DNA of 64,000 bases from Phocoena phocoena (GCF_963924675.1 NC_089220.1:119428697-119492696), one strand, 5' to 3'; numbered from the stretch's first letter, positions 53,001 through 64,000 are shown. Notes: generated by a model from the letters alone, not told the origin. Numbers and translations: made by a program.

Positions 53001-56000
53001 TTTAAGAAACAAATGAGAGTCTTACCTCTGTCTTCTCTTTTAATGCTTTAAACATGGATAATACAACATGTTCTTCCTCTATCTGATGAACTTCTTCTCG
53101 ACTAGGCCAAATATCATGTAGGTAAATATTCCTGCCAGTAGGGTCAGTACCTGGTTAAAAATTTTTCATATGAAATTTAATATAAAAAGTAACTCCTTCA
53201 AAATGTTCACATCTTTTCAAAGACACATCACAGAAACCAAGTATATTATTCAACAAGAGTGCTTCAGGTGTGTAAGCAGCTCAAAGAACGAATTACTTGC
53301 ACATTATACATTCTTCATATGAATCAAAAATTAATAATGCATCGTGATAAGATTTTCTGAAATAATTCAATAAATGAACAGTCTAGGAAACATTTCCAAA
53401 GTACAACTTTTGGGGAAAAAAGTGTGTGCAGGTATATATGTATACATATAAAGGAAAAGATACCTAAAGGCTCCGTCTGGAAATCTATATTCACTGTGCC
53501 TGCTATGGCATAAGCTACCACTAAGGGTGGAGAGGCAAGGTAATTGGCACGAACACAATCACAAAGACGACCTTCAAAATTTTTATTTCCAGATAAAACT
53601 CCACAAGTAACCAAATCACCCTGAAAAAACAAAAAACACAAATGAATATATTTAATTCAAGAGATGGTACAAATTTCGATAATCACATATAAGAAATCTC
53701 AAATATTACACTTCTGAGGGCATGATAACCAAAAGCATTATTTCCAATTATTAGGTACAGAACTATCAATACTGTAAATAAACTAAAATAATTCCTACAC
53801 TATTAAGGAATTAGTTCAAGGTTCTAAAAATGACTTCAAAGAATCATTTTATGATTGATAGGTTACTCTTCCCAAGAGATGCAAGGACTACAGAAATATA
53901 AATACATTAATATATATTTTTGATAATAGTGAAATACAGTTAGGAAAAACCATTTGGATGTCTTACTGATCCACACAGTTTACCTGTTTTACTGCATTTA
54001 AAACTGCTTCTGATAAGGGTGCTGTATTTCCCACACATGTTGAACATCCATAGCCAACTATTTCAAATCTGCATTTCAAAAAATAAATGGATTGGACAGA
54101 AAATCACAACATTTGTAAAGAAAGAACAAGTCTTATCTTTCATTTCCATCACTGTAGTAAGATTGCTGAAGAGAATATTCACAACACAGGAACCTTCATC
54201 AACATGTTCATTTCACAGCTTTTGAGCAATCTAGTCTGACCCTCAGCCATGCTATCTGTACTGAATGCAAACCTCTGAAGAGCCCTGATACTTAGGACAC
54301 ACCCTAGTTAAATTTGGTTAACTAAATCTGACACAAAACTTATCACACTACGCAAGAAAATTCTTCAGATACTACTCGCTAGGAATATAACATGACCGTT
54401 CAAAAAATCGATATTATACTGTCCTCCAAAGGGGTTTAAACTGTCAAATATCAAGAGGACCTGGCTGCAACAATCCGACCAAAGGCCCCCATAGAGGCAC
54501 TGTAATTGGGTACTCTGATAGGAGTAATCTTTTAATTCTCAAGCAACTAAACCCAAGAAAAGCTCCTGACAAAAACTCCAAGATGATATAACTTAAAAAT
54601 TACAGGTATAATCCTCAAAATTACTTTCAGCTGCTCTTCTAAACAAAGAAAAAAACCTAAAACTTGGCAGTTTTGCAAAAGAATTGATTTACGTAAGACA
54701 CTATGTTCCAAAATATACAGTGAAAACACAGCTAGCATCAATTATTTTTTTGAGTACATAAACAACATAAGTTATTTTCTCCAAAGTTCAGGGACAACTT
54801 AACCTATGCTTAATGGATATAATAATCTCACAAAACCTCAATTAAGACAATTTATTCAGTTAATAATGCAACCTATATCTTACTCTGTTCTGAAAACTGA
54901 TGATCTACATGACTCATGCAAATTATGCAGTACTTGGTACCATCCCTTACCTGTCTGTCACTGTTACTTGGTTTTACTTGTTTGTCTTGTGTTTCCATCT
55001 TTAAATTAGAGATCACATCTACTTCTTTGTAGCCAACACAATGCCTTGCTGCTCATTGAATATGCCTAGTAAATGTCTGCTGAGTGAAACGGCCTCAAAG
55101 ATTTTGTGGTAATGGCAAGGCAACAAGTAGAACTAAAGCGTTTTTTTCTATCTTCTTTTTGTATATGAAAGGTCCTAACAAGTAGTTTCAATCACTGCTG
55201 AATACCAATTTCAATATAAAGAGTGGTAACCATCACTTACCCGAGCTTACTAAGATATGGTAATACTCCACTTGAACTGAGGTAATGTGTAACCATCCCA
55301 CTGCCTGGAGATAAACTTGTTCTTATATAAGGTTTAACATGCAGACCAGCTTCAACAGCTTTTTTAGCCAAAAGACCTGCAACAGTAAATAAACAATAAT
55401 TTATTATGGCAATGTTTCTCTCCCTCTTTCCCTCATATTAAAGTAGGAAGTAAGAAAGAGTTTATGGTTTATTTTACAGGTCATCTCCAATACAGGTTAG
55501 GGTAAAAGTCTAAAATTCACACACTTACTGTCATTATTTTGTTCACTTTATTCTACTGATTTGTTTCATTTAAAACAAATAAAAAATTGTGGTAGATATA
55601 CTAACTTTTACATTATAAATTATTAATACACAATCTGATATGGCATCATGCACACAAATGGAAAAGGATATATAATAACATCATGTACACATGTAACACA
55701 TATCATTAAATGAACCATTTTAAATGCTATAATCATAATGAACTAATAGCAATTTAACATTTATTATACTTGATTTTATACGATTAATGAATTGCTCCAT
55801 GTACATACAATTGATTTCATTTATATTCCTTGTGTCTTTTTTACTTTTTTTACTTTTACTTCCTTTGTGTCTCAACTGAATCTAATACACTGCTATGGTA
55901 AATGTCTAGTAGATCAAAAGATCTGTTAATTAACTATACTTCTAAATTGACAGAAAAACCAGATACAACCTAAAGCTCATAGATACATGTTATAATTTTA

Positions 56001-59000
56001 AAAATTCACCTTCTTTGTAATAAAACAAAATTAATAACATAAATCAAACTTAGGCTCCTTAAAACCTAATTAAAAGCTCAGGTTCTCAATATCAAACACA
56101 GGCATCAATACTCATGCATAATCTAAGAAACAGAATGTGAATATAACAGAAAATGTATGGCTATAAACCACAACCTACCTGCAGCGAGCATGACAGATGG
56201 ATTGCAATTATTGGTACAACTGATAACGGCAGCAATGACCACAGATCCATGAGACAGCTTATATTCACTTCCTTCATAATGAATAGAGACGATATCATTT
56301 TGCTTTTCAGCTGCAATTTGGAAGCCTTTAAATCCAACCTATACAAATTTGCACATAAATATAAACTAAATATTCCGGATATGTATAAAAAAAAAAGACT
56401 GGTAGAAAATATGGCAGACTCTTGACTTTTGATAAGTTCTGACTATTTATGAGTGATGCTGAAGTTCCATGTCATTCAGTAGTTATAATTCAGCTGAAGC
56501 ATGAATTTGAATAATCATGACAGGAGTCTGGTGGTGTTCCTAAGCTTTTATCTACTGAGTCCAGCCAACTACTCATGATCCAGATCTTATTTGGCTTTGC
56601 TGTTCTTTATTCATTCCTACTTAACAGTAATTCTCAAGAGATGGTACAAACATTTTCTGTTAAAAATGGCCTTGAACATTTGCTTCAAAATGATCCTGTG
56701 TGTCTATATGTATGTAGAACAGATGAAGCAAGATGGGTTATGAGTTAGTAATTGTTCAAGTGAGGGACACAGGAATTCATTATACTATTTTATTCCTGTA
56801 GAAGTTTGACATTTTCCTCAAAAAAAAAAAAGAAGAAAAAAGAAAGGCTCTGAAAAGCCAGCTACTAGTTCTCAGAATAGAAAAAGTGACAAGATTGAAG
56901 CCATGATTCTCAAGACGGGAAGTACAAACCCTGAAAGTCAAAGAGGTCACTTCGTATTTAGTTAATTTACCAGACTTTAAGAGAGTAATCACAACAGTGT
57001 AGTGGTTTTGTCCTAGTCTGGGAAATCACAAAAGTCTAGAGCAGTGCTGCCCAACAGAACTTTCTGTGATGATGTAAATATTCAATAGTTATGCGGTCCA
57101 ATACAAAAGCCACAGCCACATGTACCTATTCAACTTGAAATGAGGCTATCATGACCGAGAAACTCTATTTTTAACTTTAAATTTTTATTTAAATATACCC
57201 AATCAACCTCTGGTCCTCACAGTGGATCTGGGAACAAGCTCATGAAATGTCTGACTTGCACTTTGGACAGAGGCAAAGGAGGGGGCTGCTGGTGTGTGCC
57301 AATAACATAAAAATACAGCAGTTGATTGAGTTCATGGGCCATCCTGCTAGTTCTTCACTACTTACTTAGCACAAAGTGTATTGACAAATAAGGTAATCTA
57401 CCTTTTCATTTAAGCAAGCTTGGAAATCACTTTTCATATCTGTCAAAGCAACTCTATCTTGAGGTCTTTTTGGACCACTGACAGATGGAACTATTGAATT
57501 CAGATTAATCTGGATCACCTAGGAAATGAGAGAAAAGAGGGAGAAAAGTAATTAGAATTCCTAAGTACAGATTCCAACATGAGTACTACTTTCTGATGCA
57601 GAATGAATATGCTCACATTTGTTTTAATGCAATTTGTTTTAATGGTGATATACACTCCCAAGAAATATTTTAAAACAACTCCATTTAATTTATGAAACAT
57701 AATATATAAAAATTTGCTAAAAGACTAGCAAACCAGTATGCAGACTAGCACAACACCAACCATACAGTCTATATAAAATTTTTTCCCCCCAAATGGTTTT
57801 TTCCCACAAAGATAACACTGTCTTCACACATGCCTGATGATAAAGTAGATGCCTGCGCCAGCTAAGTTTATTGCTTCTGAGCTCCAAATTCATCCTTCTT
57901 TGCCTGCTCTGTGATAACAGAGGTGGGCTTAGTAAACATTTCTCCTTTCTAAGCTTGTACGATGTTAAGTCTGGTCAATAGAGGGTGCTTAGGGGACGCA
58001 GCAGAAAGGGTTTTTCTACTCCTGGTTCTAGTTTAGCTAGCCAGGCCCCTGCAGACCATGCTTTTATTCCTTGGTTTTAAAAAAATCATATTTTATAAAA
58101 ATTCCACCTCCCAGCTAGGTTCCTATTAATTTCTTCTGGTATTTCTACCATTTCCCTATGTACATTTTATTTGTGTATAATCAATTCAAACAAATTTTTT
58201 TCACTGTGGCTTTCATCATTATTTAACAGCCCTGTTTATTCTGGTTGAGCACAACTGCAACACCTGCTCTTCCTACACTTTTATTTCATGGATCCAGGTG
58301 ATCCTGGTCTGTGTATGTATTAGTTTCTCTTGAAATCAACATCCTGGTGAATTTTAGTTTTATTTCTTATCTATCTGGTCAGGTTTTTAATAGGCACATT
58401 TATTCCATTTCATTATACCACCAAAATGTTTCCATTTAATTGTTCTTATTCTTTCCCTTTTTTAAAAAAAATGTTGACAGAGCACTAGATTTGATAAATG
58501 GTGCTGAAAGGGACCAGAAAATAATCAGAGAAGTTATAAGATTTGCCCAGAACGTCACACAAATTCAATTCCTATGGGTTCTATATGGCACTCAATATAC
58601 TATATGTATTCACTTATTCACCTAACATGTTACTGAACATCCACTATGTGCCACGCACTCTTCTAGGAGCTTGGGACAGAGTGCCAAACAAAGCAGGTGA
58701 AGTTCCTGTCCTCATGGAGCCTACTTGTATTCTTTCTAGTGAGGGAAAGACAGGCAAATAATTATACAAATTGACAGGTATCAGGCAGGGATACAAGCTG
58801 TGAGGAAAAATAAAGCTGGGTGAGAAAATGGATTTCTCAAGAAAAAGAGCTTAACAGTTAACCATACCAATGATAACACCAAGTTGATTTAGATCCCTGA
58901 CACACTTCTAGAAAGTGAATTTTATTACAACTTTCCTGAAAGTGAATTCTACCTACTTCAATATAAATTTCCAAAAGAAAGAAATATTTACTTAGACTGT

Positions 59001-61762
59001 AAAAATATCTTTAACATTTAAGATCACATAACTGTATATCCCCTTCATAATGGTGGATTTTTTTACAAAGTATAGATATTAACCAGGTGCAAACATCATC
59101 AAAATTGATATTTGGGGAGTAGATTATAGTATTCTTATCCTAAAATAGAAAAAAATCAGACTGATAAATTGAGTCAATTTTATATTTTAAGTACTAAAAA
59201 TCGAGACTTGATAAAAATGTCACAAAATTTACTGTAATATAAATTTATGTAAAATTAATGAATAAAATCAGAGTTGGGTCACAAATAACATTAACTTCTT
59301 AAATAATAACAGCTATCATTTATTGAGGACTTACTATGTGCTTGCAACTGTCATAATGAATTTGTACTTAACCTCTTAAGAATCCTATGAGGTAGATATT
59401 ATCTTCATATTTCAGAGATGAGGAAACAGGCAAAAAGGTTAAAAAAGTGCCCAGGTTGTATAGCTGGTAAGTCTTAGAGGTGGGATTCAAACCCAGGTGG
59501 TCAGGCTCCAGAATTTACAGTCTTAACTACTATTAGGTGGGTTACTGTGTATATACCTGGGAATACTCAGGTTCTCTTGAGTTATCCTGGTCATTTCGAA
59601 ACAATTTCACAGCTTTAAGGTATGTTTCCATTGACTTGAGTTTGGCTTTGTCAAAACCTAAAAAGATGATTAACAACAATAAAAATCCTTTCAGAAATTT
59701 TTAAATCTTTGGGGGTAACGATGCCGAATTTCAGTGATGAGCAAGAAACAAATATTACTTATTACTAAGCACTCAGAAAAGATTTCTTTACAAATTGATA
59801 TTATTCTCAATAGTAAAAATTTTACCCTTCATGAAAACACTTTATAAAATACATACCAGAACCCCCCCTTTTAAAAGTTACTCAATCACAGACAAGATCA
59901 GAAATACTGAGCCAGTTATATAAAACTCACAAAAATATTGTTTCCAAGAGAAAAGCCAATAACAAAATTCAACATAATAAATCACTAGCCACCATGAAAG
60001 GTGAAATTCATTACTTTCCCTAAACAATAAGCAACATTAATATAATAGTCAAAATGAAAGAATAAAGTAAATAAAAGTTAAGAATAGTTTTACAGAGCAG
60101 GATAGAGATTTAAGAAGATCTTCCAGAAATTAAAAGAACTTAGATGTTAACAATAAAGTTTCCAATTAAACACTCTGGTAGTTATCTGTAAGCTTGATGA
60201 GAAGTAAGTAACTGTGGCAGATTATATTTGCCAATGATTGCCACAACAATATCTATCCCAAGTTACATGTTCTCTTACAATGTGACATTGACATTCATCC
60301 ATCAAGAGGTAGAATCTACGTTCATTCCCCTTAAACCTAAGCAATGTAATTTCTAGCCGGCTAGCTGGCTAACTGGCATGTACCTTCTCTCTCCCCAACC
60401 CCCTACACCCCTGCTCTCTCAGGTTACCAACCCTTGAAAAGCCACCATGTAAGAAAGCCCAGATTATATATTCAGAAACCATAAATAGGTGTTCTGGCTG
60501 ACAGTCCCAGCTGAGTTCCCAGCTGACGCCCAGCATTCACTGCCAGACATTCAAGTGAACAAACCTTCAGGATTCCTGGCCCTAGCTTTTAAGTCTTGCA
60601 GTTGAGGCTCCAGACATCATGAAGCAGAGACAATCTGTACCTGTATGAATTACTGACCCACTGAAACTATGCAGCAATAAATGATTATTGCTGTTTTAAG
60701 CCACTAAGTTTTAGGACAATTTGTTACACAGTGACAGATCATTATGACATTAATTAATATCAATATGTAAGGAATAAGGCATTTCTCTCTTGAACATTCT
60801 GCCACCCAAAATCCAGTTTAGAGAAAACTCTGTATTCTATGAGGACCATTCCTTCCAAGGTTCCAAGGGACCAGTCATCCATTTTGCCATTTGACTTATC
60901 ATAATCTGCCCCCAAACTGAAGAATACTAGGATATATCTCCCCAATATACTTATGATGAGATTAGTAGTTCAGTAATGATCTCTTAAAAAAAGAAGTGGA
61001 TCAAATAAAGAGACCCTGCTTTTTAAAGAATAGGGCTCTTACAAAACCAACACATTCTGGTTTTGCAAGTATTTTCTATATTAGTCAACAGAAGAGTGGT
61101 CGAAGTTCCTAGTTAATCAGGCTACAATAAGAATTTGGAACCTGTAACCCTATGCTGCTTCACAAAATTATGTGCTTATTCTTTAGATAGAGCACTGGTT
61201 CCCAAACTCTGTCTCTTGGCTCCTCTCTTCCTGGATGTAGAAGAGAACAGCTGTAAATGTGCGCAAGCCTGACTTCCATTAAACTGCAACCTCTGATCAC
61301 TAACAGGGTGGAGGTATCCGTTATTAATTATTGGGAAAACGTGAGGCAAAGATCAGTAGTTTGAATAACTCCTCTAAACTGCTGTAAACGGGTTACAGTG
61401 GACTAGGGTTTGAGGACACAACACTCTTTAAACACATCTGATGCAGTTTATTTCAAAGCTGCTGTTTTAAAATAAGACAATTTCATGAACATTAAATAAC
61501 ATGTACAAGGTAGTAATTTATTATACAATATTTCAGATAGACACATTGGAAATGTAACACATTTATCCTAGTGATCTTATACGTTCTTACCTGTATGTTC
61601 TAAATGTTTTAATGTCACATTGTCAACAGGGAAAAAGCTGAGGATAGCACCATATTCTGGACACATGTTTGCTATTGTAGTTCGATCTACTATAGATAAC
61701 TGTGAAACTCCACTTCCAAAAAACTCAACAAATTTTCCAGCCACTCCTACTTGTCTGAGGTG
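43899..61762 (-). CDS. IREB2: IREB2 (IRP2), iron-responsive element-binding protein 2, partial (C-terminal 622 residues, 14 exons)
   Basis: IRP2 binds iron-responsive elements in ferritin, transferrin-receptor and other mRNAs when iron is low, and is degraded through FBXL5 when iron is replete. It is a cytosolic aconitase paralogue. Exons in gene order: 61762-61591, 59657-59557, 57518-57402, 56338-56179, 55376-55241, 54068-53984, 53620-53464, 53150-53026, 50959-50855, 50758-50616, 47960-47813, 47727-47605, 44911-44726, 44009-43899. All junctions are GT-AG and in phase, totalling 1869 nt = 622 codons plus TAG. This equals human residues 342-963. The cluster-region cysteines fall at 512 and 516 (SCTNNC) and 578 and 581 (GCSTC), matching published IRP2 numbering. 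Exons for residues 1-341, including the IRP2-specific insert, lie beyond the right edge. No disruption was found. Confidence 0.97.
44726..44911 (-). CDS. IREB2: IREB2 exon, residues 866-927
   Basis: 186 nt, phase 0, encoding [35 protein letters not shown] and PGVTLNIK. Acceptor 'gttacag', donor 'gtatat'. Confidence 0.96.
46184..46875 (+). mobile_element. Tigger-like (Tc1/mariner) non-autonomous element, split by a SINE
   Basis: Left end 'gacataccttgattttattg' and right end 'ctgaagtatgttggta' are inverted termini next to TA. The interior ('tccaacagcatttgctcact', 'gctcagatgatggttagcat') matches the Tigger1-like consensus. No transposase. Confidence 0.75.
46400..46602 (-). mobile_element. CHR-type SINE, short form
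   Basis: Reverse copy with perfect 16-bp duplication 'gtgacaagtgatcttt' (46384-46399 and 46606-46621). Inserted in the Tigger-like element. Confidence 0.94.
47605..47727 (-). CDS. IREB2: IREB2 exon, residues 825-865
   Basis: 123 nt, phase 0, encoding [36 protein letters not shown] and PYLL. Acceptor 'atctacag', donor 'gtattg'. Confidence 0.95.
47813..47960 (-). CDS. IREB2: IREB2 exon, residues 775-824
   Basis: 148 nt encoding [19 protein letters not shown] through VHFPSGQT. Acceptor 'gttgcag', donor 'gtaagg'. The YGARRGND segment is characteristic of the family. Confidence 0.95.
48005..49000. repeat. Old LINE relic (L1ME-like)
   Basis: 'ttatggaaaatttcaagcat', 'catttcagtatgtttctcta' and 'tacttccatcaggagcacat' belong to a widespread mammalian LINE-derived consensus I recall but cannot name with certainty. 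IREB2 intron. Confidence 0.5.
50616..50758 (-). CDS. IREB2: IREB2 exon, residues 728-775
   Basis: 143 nt encoding [36 protein letters not shown] and YLTNR. Acceptor 'ccttttag', donor 'gtatgt'. It begins the aconitase swivel domain. Confidence 0.95.
50855..50959 (-). CDS. IREB2: IREB2 exon, residues 693-727
   Basis: 105 nt, phase 0, encoding [19 protein letters not shown] through CPSFFDKL. Acceptor 'attcacag', donor 'gtaagt'. Confidence 0.94.
51560..52298 (+). repeat. L2 3' end carrying SINE insertions
   Basis: 'ttcctatgttctagtcacac', 'aactttgctcaaataccatg', 'agtgcctggcacatactagg' and 'ctcaataaatatttgtt' are L2 phrases. Two CHR SINEs interrupt or end it. Confidence 0.7.
51811..51980 (-). mobile_element. 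CHR-type SINE, short form with deletion
   Basis: Reverse copy lacking the 'gcggccatggctc' part. Duplication 'ccctgttcttt' on both sides. Confidence 0.92.
52299..52534 (+). mobile_element. CHR-type SINE, short form
   Basis: Plus copy ending in ACAC and TAAA repeats; duplication 'aataaatatttgtt' (52284-52297 and 52531-52544). About 320 bp from an inverted partner. Confidence 0.93.
53026..53150 (-). CDS. IREB2: IREB2 exon, residues 651-692
   Basis: 125 nt encoding [19 protein letters not shown] through FKALKEKTE. Acceptor 'taaccag', donor 'gtaaga'. Confidence 0.94.
53464..53620 (-). CDS. IREB2: IREB2 exon, residues 599-651
   Basis: 157 nt encoding [34 protein letters not shown] and DFQTEPL. 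Acceptor 'ttttcag', donor 'gtatct'. Confidence 0.96.
53984..54068 (-). CDS. IREB2: IREB2 exon, residues 570-598, with Cys578/Cys581
   Basis: 85 nt encoding [18 protein letters not shown] through NAVKQ. Acceptor 'aatgcag', donor 'gtaaac'. It holds the paired CxxC cysteines. Confidence 0.95.
55241..55376 (-). CDS. IREB2: IREB2 exon, residues 525-570
   Basis: 136 nt encoding [34 protein letters not shown] and YLSKL. Acceptor 'gttgcag', donor 'gtaagt'. Confidence 0.95.
56179..56338 (-). CDS. IREB2: IREB2 exon, residues 472-525, with Cys512/Cys516
   Basis: 160 nt encoding [13 protein letters not shown] through [16 protein letters not shown]. Acceptor 'gtatag', donor 'gtaggt'. The SCTNNC motif holds the first cluster-region cysteine of the aconitase family. 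Confidence 0.96.
56660..56850 (+). repeat. L1M-like 3' fragment
   Basis: 'tgggttatgagttagtaatt', 'aattcattatactattttat' and a terminal A-run fit old L1M 3' UTRs. Confidence 0.5.
57041..57190. mobile_element. hAT-type MITE, opposite orientation
   Basis: 'cagtgctgcccaacagaact', 'ttctgtgatgatg' and 'agccacagccacatgtacct' are the reverse of the element at 18930-19129. Confidence 0.55.
57402..57518 (-). CDS. IREB2: IREB2 exon, residues 433-471
   Basis: 117 nt, phase 0 at both ends, encoding [19 protein letters not shown] through FQACLNEK. Acceptor 'tttcctag', donor 'gtagat'. Confidence 0.94.
58600..58840 (-). repeat. L2 fragment
   Basis: Reverse L2 phrases 'catccactatgtgccacgca' and 'tgtcctcatggagcctactt'. 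Confidence 0.6.
59300..59530 (-). repeat. MIR SINE, nearly full length
   Basis: Reverse MIR: 'atcatttattgaggacttac', 'tatgaggtagatattat', 'gagatgaggaaacaggca', 'gggattcaaacccaggtggt'. It ends 27 bp short of an IREB2 exon. Confidence 0.8.
59557..59657 (-). CDS. IREB2: IREB2 exon, residues 399-432
   Basis: 101 nt encoding [19 protein letters not shown] through EPEYSQ. Acceptor 'tttttag', donor 'gtatat'. It differs from recalled human at several surface positions (FSKAKLE, NSSGEPE). Confidence 0.94.
60225..60745 (+). repeat. MLT1-like MaLR LTR
   Basis: 'gctgttttaagccactaagt' and 'caatttgttacacagtgaca' close an MLT1-like LTR; the front has 'tacaatgtgacattgacatt'. IREB2 intron. Confidence 0.6.
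61591..61762 (-). CDS. IREB2: IREB2 exon, residues 342-399
   Basis: 172 nt encoding [18 protein letters not shown], a middle part with NMCPEYGA, and ending in KHLEHT. Acceptor 'tatatag', donor 'gtaaga'. Confidence 0.95.
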
Positions 61763-62255
61763 CTATATAAAGAGGTACATAGAAACACACACAAAATTAG
61801 CATGGATTTTCTGAAAACTATAAAATCTAATTTTTAATCCATTACTACTGACAGTGAAAGAGGTCCTCTGTTATTTTTATGAAACATCAACTCATTCTGG
61901 TTTTCCAGGTATTTTAAGGTAAACAGTCAATAGAAGAGTGGTCAAATGTTACTATTAGGGTAAAAAAGGGCTTGAAAGTTCAAAATGGCTAAGATTCCCA
62001 TTTTAATGTCTCTGAAATCAGCATATACCTTAGACTCTATGGTGTGTCTGTTAGCTGGCAGTCTTCTTTCTTTCTTAGCAGCACATAAAACAGTGGTGCT
62101 TCTAACCAATGATGGCATCTTAGATTTAGTGAAATACTAATATACTGATGAAACTGTGTATTTAAATTCAAAAAATTATATACTGCTATAAAAATTCTTC
62201 GAATTCCAACTACTGATCCAAATACTTACAGCATCACTAATTATAGGTAAATTTC

Positions 62256-62456
62256 TTTTTTTCAAAGATATTTTGTTTTTGATGGGGACCATTTTTAAAA
62301 TCTTTATTGAATTTGTTACAATACGGCTTCTGTTTTGTTTTTGGGTTTTTTGGCCACGATGCACGTGGGATCTTAACTCCCTGACCAGGGATCGAACCCG
62401 CACCCCCTGCACTAGAAGGCGAAGCCTTAACCATTGGACCACCAGGGAAGTCCCCC
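62256..62456 (-). mobile_element. Older tRNA-derived SINE (CHR-1/Bov-tA-like)
   Basis: Reverse copy: 'ctttattgaatttgttacaa' body and 'accagggatcgaacccg' B-box region, closing 'ccaccagggaagtcccc'. Duplication 'taggtaaatttc' (62244-62255 and 62457-62468). Confidence 0.85.
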
Positions 62457-63536
62457 TAGGTAAATTTCATTTTGATAGGATTTAACATGTGGCCTCAAAC
62501 TTAATTCCTTCTAAAATCATTTTTCTTATTACTCATTTTTAAGTAACCAAAACAGCTACCCACCTTCTCTCAATTTTAAAATGGTGTCAGAATGGTATAG
62601 AGGGACTGCTCAGCACAGTGACGATGTATGAAACAACATTCAACCTATGAATAACATTAAGCTCTAACATTTTATAAGTGCTAAGGATCACTTAATCCAA
62701 ACGTTTTATAGATGCAGAAACTCAACCCTAAAAGAGAGATGTTTCCTAATTTTCACTGTTTTATTTTTGAGGATAAGAGCCATATAGATTAGATACGGCA
62801 AGCCAAATGCTGCTTTCCCCAAATTAATGAGGTACCACAATATACATTTTGAAAAACAATATATGATTAATCCTACAAAGATCATGAATAGAACAGGACC
62901 TCAAATATGGGACAAAATAATAAAAAAGGTACACCTACATAATAAATTTAATTTTTGCATCAATAAGCCAAAATGTCAACAGTATACGTAGAACATTGTT
63001 AAGAAAAAATATAGCTGGAGGAATCTAAAAAGCACCATTAATTTTCAGGATGTGTGAAGGAAAAGAATTGATTTTTCTAAAATTATAATGGGCTATCCCT
63101 TTTCCTGTAGGAATAATCCTTCAATTCTCTATTTAACTTCTTGATCTTTTGGTACCACACACTGAATCAATCATTTCTGCAAGATGTCAATTTTTTTCTA
63201 ATTAGGGAAGAGGGATCAATACTAAATGGTGAGAGGGAGGCAATACCATTTACTTTCCCTGCGGAGTATTCTGAAAGCCTTCAGACCAGTAACCTAACAG
63301 AAAATGCTGAGACGCTGGGATCCAAATTGGAATTATTTGTGGAACATTTCCCAGGTTCATTCATTTAACGAAATGGGACTTAATCATTACAATAAAGTTA
63401 GTGAAAACTAGAAATTTAGGATGGAGAGTTACAAATTATTGTCTTTAGGAAACCCTACAGTACATATATTAAACGCATGCAGCTAATATTTTAAAAATTC
63501 AGAGAAAAAATTTCTATATAATACTTTTATCATTTC

Positions 63537-63605
63537 TTTTTATTTTTAATTGAAGTATAGTGGATTTACAATGTTGTGTTAGTTTCAGGTGTACAGCAGA
63601 GTGAC
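63537..63605 (-). repeat. L1 3'-terminal fragment
   Basis: 'attgaagtatagtggattta' and 'gttagtttcaggtgtacagc' are the reverse of the common artiodactyl/cetacean L1 tail. Confidence 0.65.
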
Positions 63606-63819
63606 TTTTTTTTTAAATGTTAAAATAGCCAATAGAAAAATTTGACACTACCACATTTTTACAGCCTATATTTTTTAAAGTACTAATACAGTAATAGTTT
63701 TCAGGGGACAAATGATTCAAATTTGTCAAATTAAAGGAGATGCAATTAGACATTTCCTAAATATGACTTTTTTTTTTTTTTTTTTAAATTCACGAAGGCA
63801 ACAAACATTCACTGAGGCA

Positions 63820-64000
63820 ATAAGGCATAATGGTTAAGAGCATGGACTTAAGAACCTGACTGCCTGGGTGGGAAACCTTGTTCTACACTGACCATTCAGC
63901 CCTATGACCCTCTGGTTAAGTCATTAAACCTTACTGTGTCTCAGTTTTCACAGAATTAAAATAAGGATGGCAAAAGTAACAATCTCATAGGCTTGTAATG
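63820..64000 (+). repeat. MIR SINE, runs off the window
   Basis: 'cataatggttaagagcatgg', 'tgactgcctgggtgg' and 'taagtcattaaaccttactg' form a good MIR reaching the edge. Confidence 0.8.

Larger units (their letters stand above)
62000..64000 (-). other. IREB2: IREB2 intron, continuing past the window edge
   Basis: No coding similarity to the preceding IREB2 exon (the segment ending at residue 341) was found on the minus strand. The stretch holds a SINE, an L1 tail fragment and a MIR. Confidence 0.7.

Overview
The window is mammalian nuclear DNA, most likely from a cetacean. It has large introns with GT-AG junctions, CpG-rich promoters, ancient mammalian repeats (MIR, L2, MLT1, hAT and Tigger relics), and at least 14 copies of a tRNA-derived SINE of the cetacean CHR type. 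The CHR copies begin with the tRNA-like motif 'cttccctggtggcgcagtgg'; many carry clear target-site duplications and little divergence.

All three protein-coding genes lie on the minus strand, so they read right to left: IREB2 (3' part, about 61.8-40.9 kb), HYKK (about 37.5-14.5 kb) and PSMA4 (about 8.6-1.57 kb). This order and orientation match the human chromosome 15q25 block IREB2-HYKK-PSMA4-CHRNA5. IREB2 enters with the exon for residue 342 (human numbering) and its last 14 coding exons are present, giving 622 residues to the stop. Its first exons lie beyond the right edge. HYKK (376 codons) and PSMA4 (261 codons) have complete coding sequences. Every coding exon junction was checked by hand for GT-AG ends and phase.

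The products do not form one pathway. IREB2 is the iron-responsive RNA-binding regulator IRP2, HYKK is hydroxylysine kinase of lysine catabolism, and PSMA4 is alpha subunit 3 of the 20S proteasome. CpG-rich promoter regions sit at about 8.45-8.76 kb (PSMA4) and 37.3-38.1 kb (probably HYKK).

The rest is introns, UTRs and intergenic DNA dominated by layered transposon insertions. The clearest structures are a 5'-inverted L1 inside a MIR with a SINE in its tail, an L1 inside another MIR, an L2 cut by two opposite SINEs, a Tigger-like transposon cut by a SINE, and a tailless SINE next to the HYKK promoter. I found no CRISPR array, operon, phage or bacterial-type system, and no evidence of a wholly new biological system.
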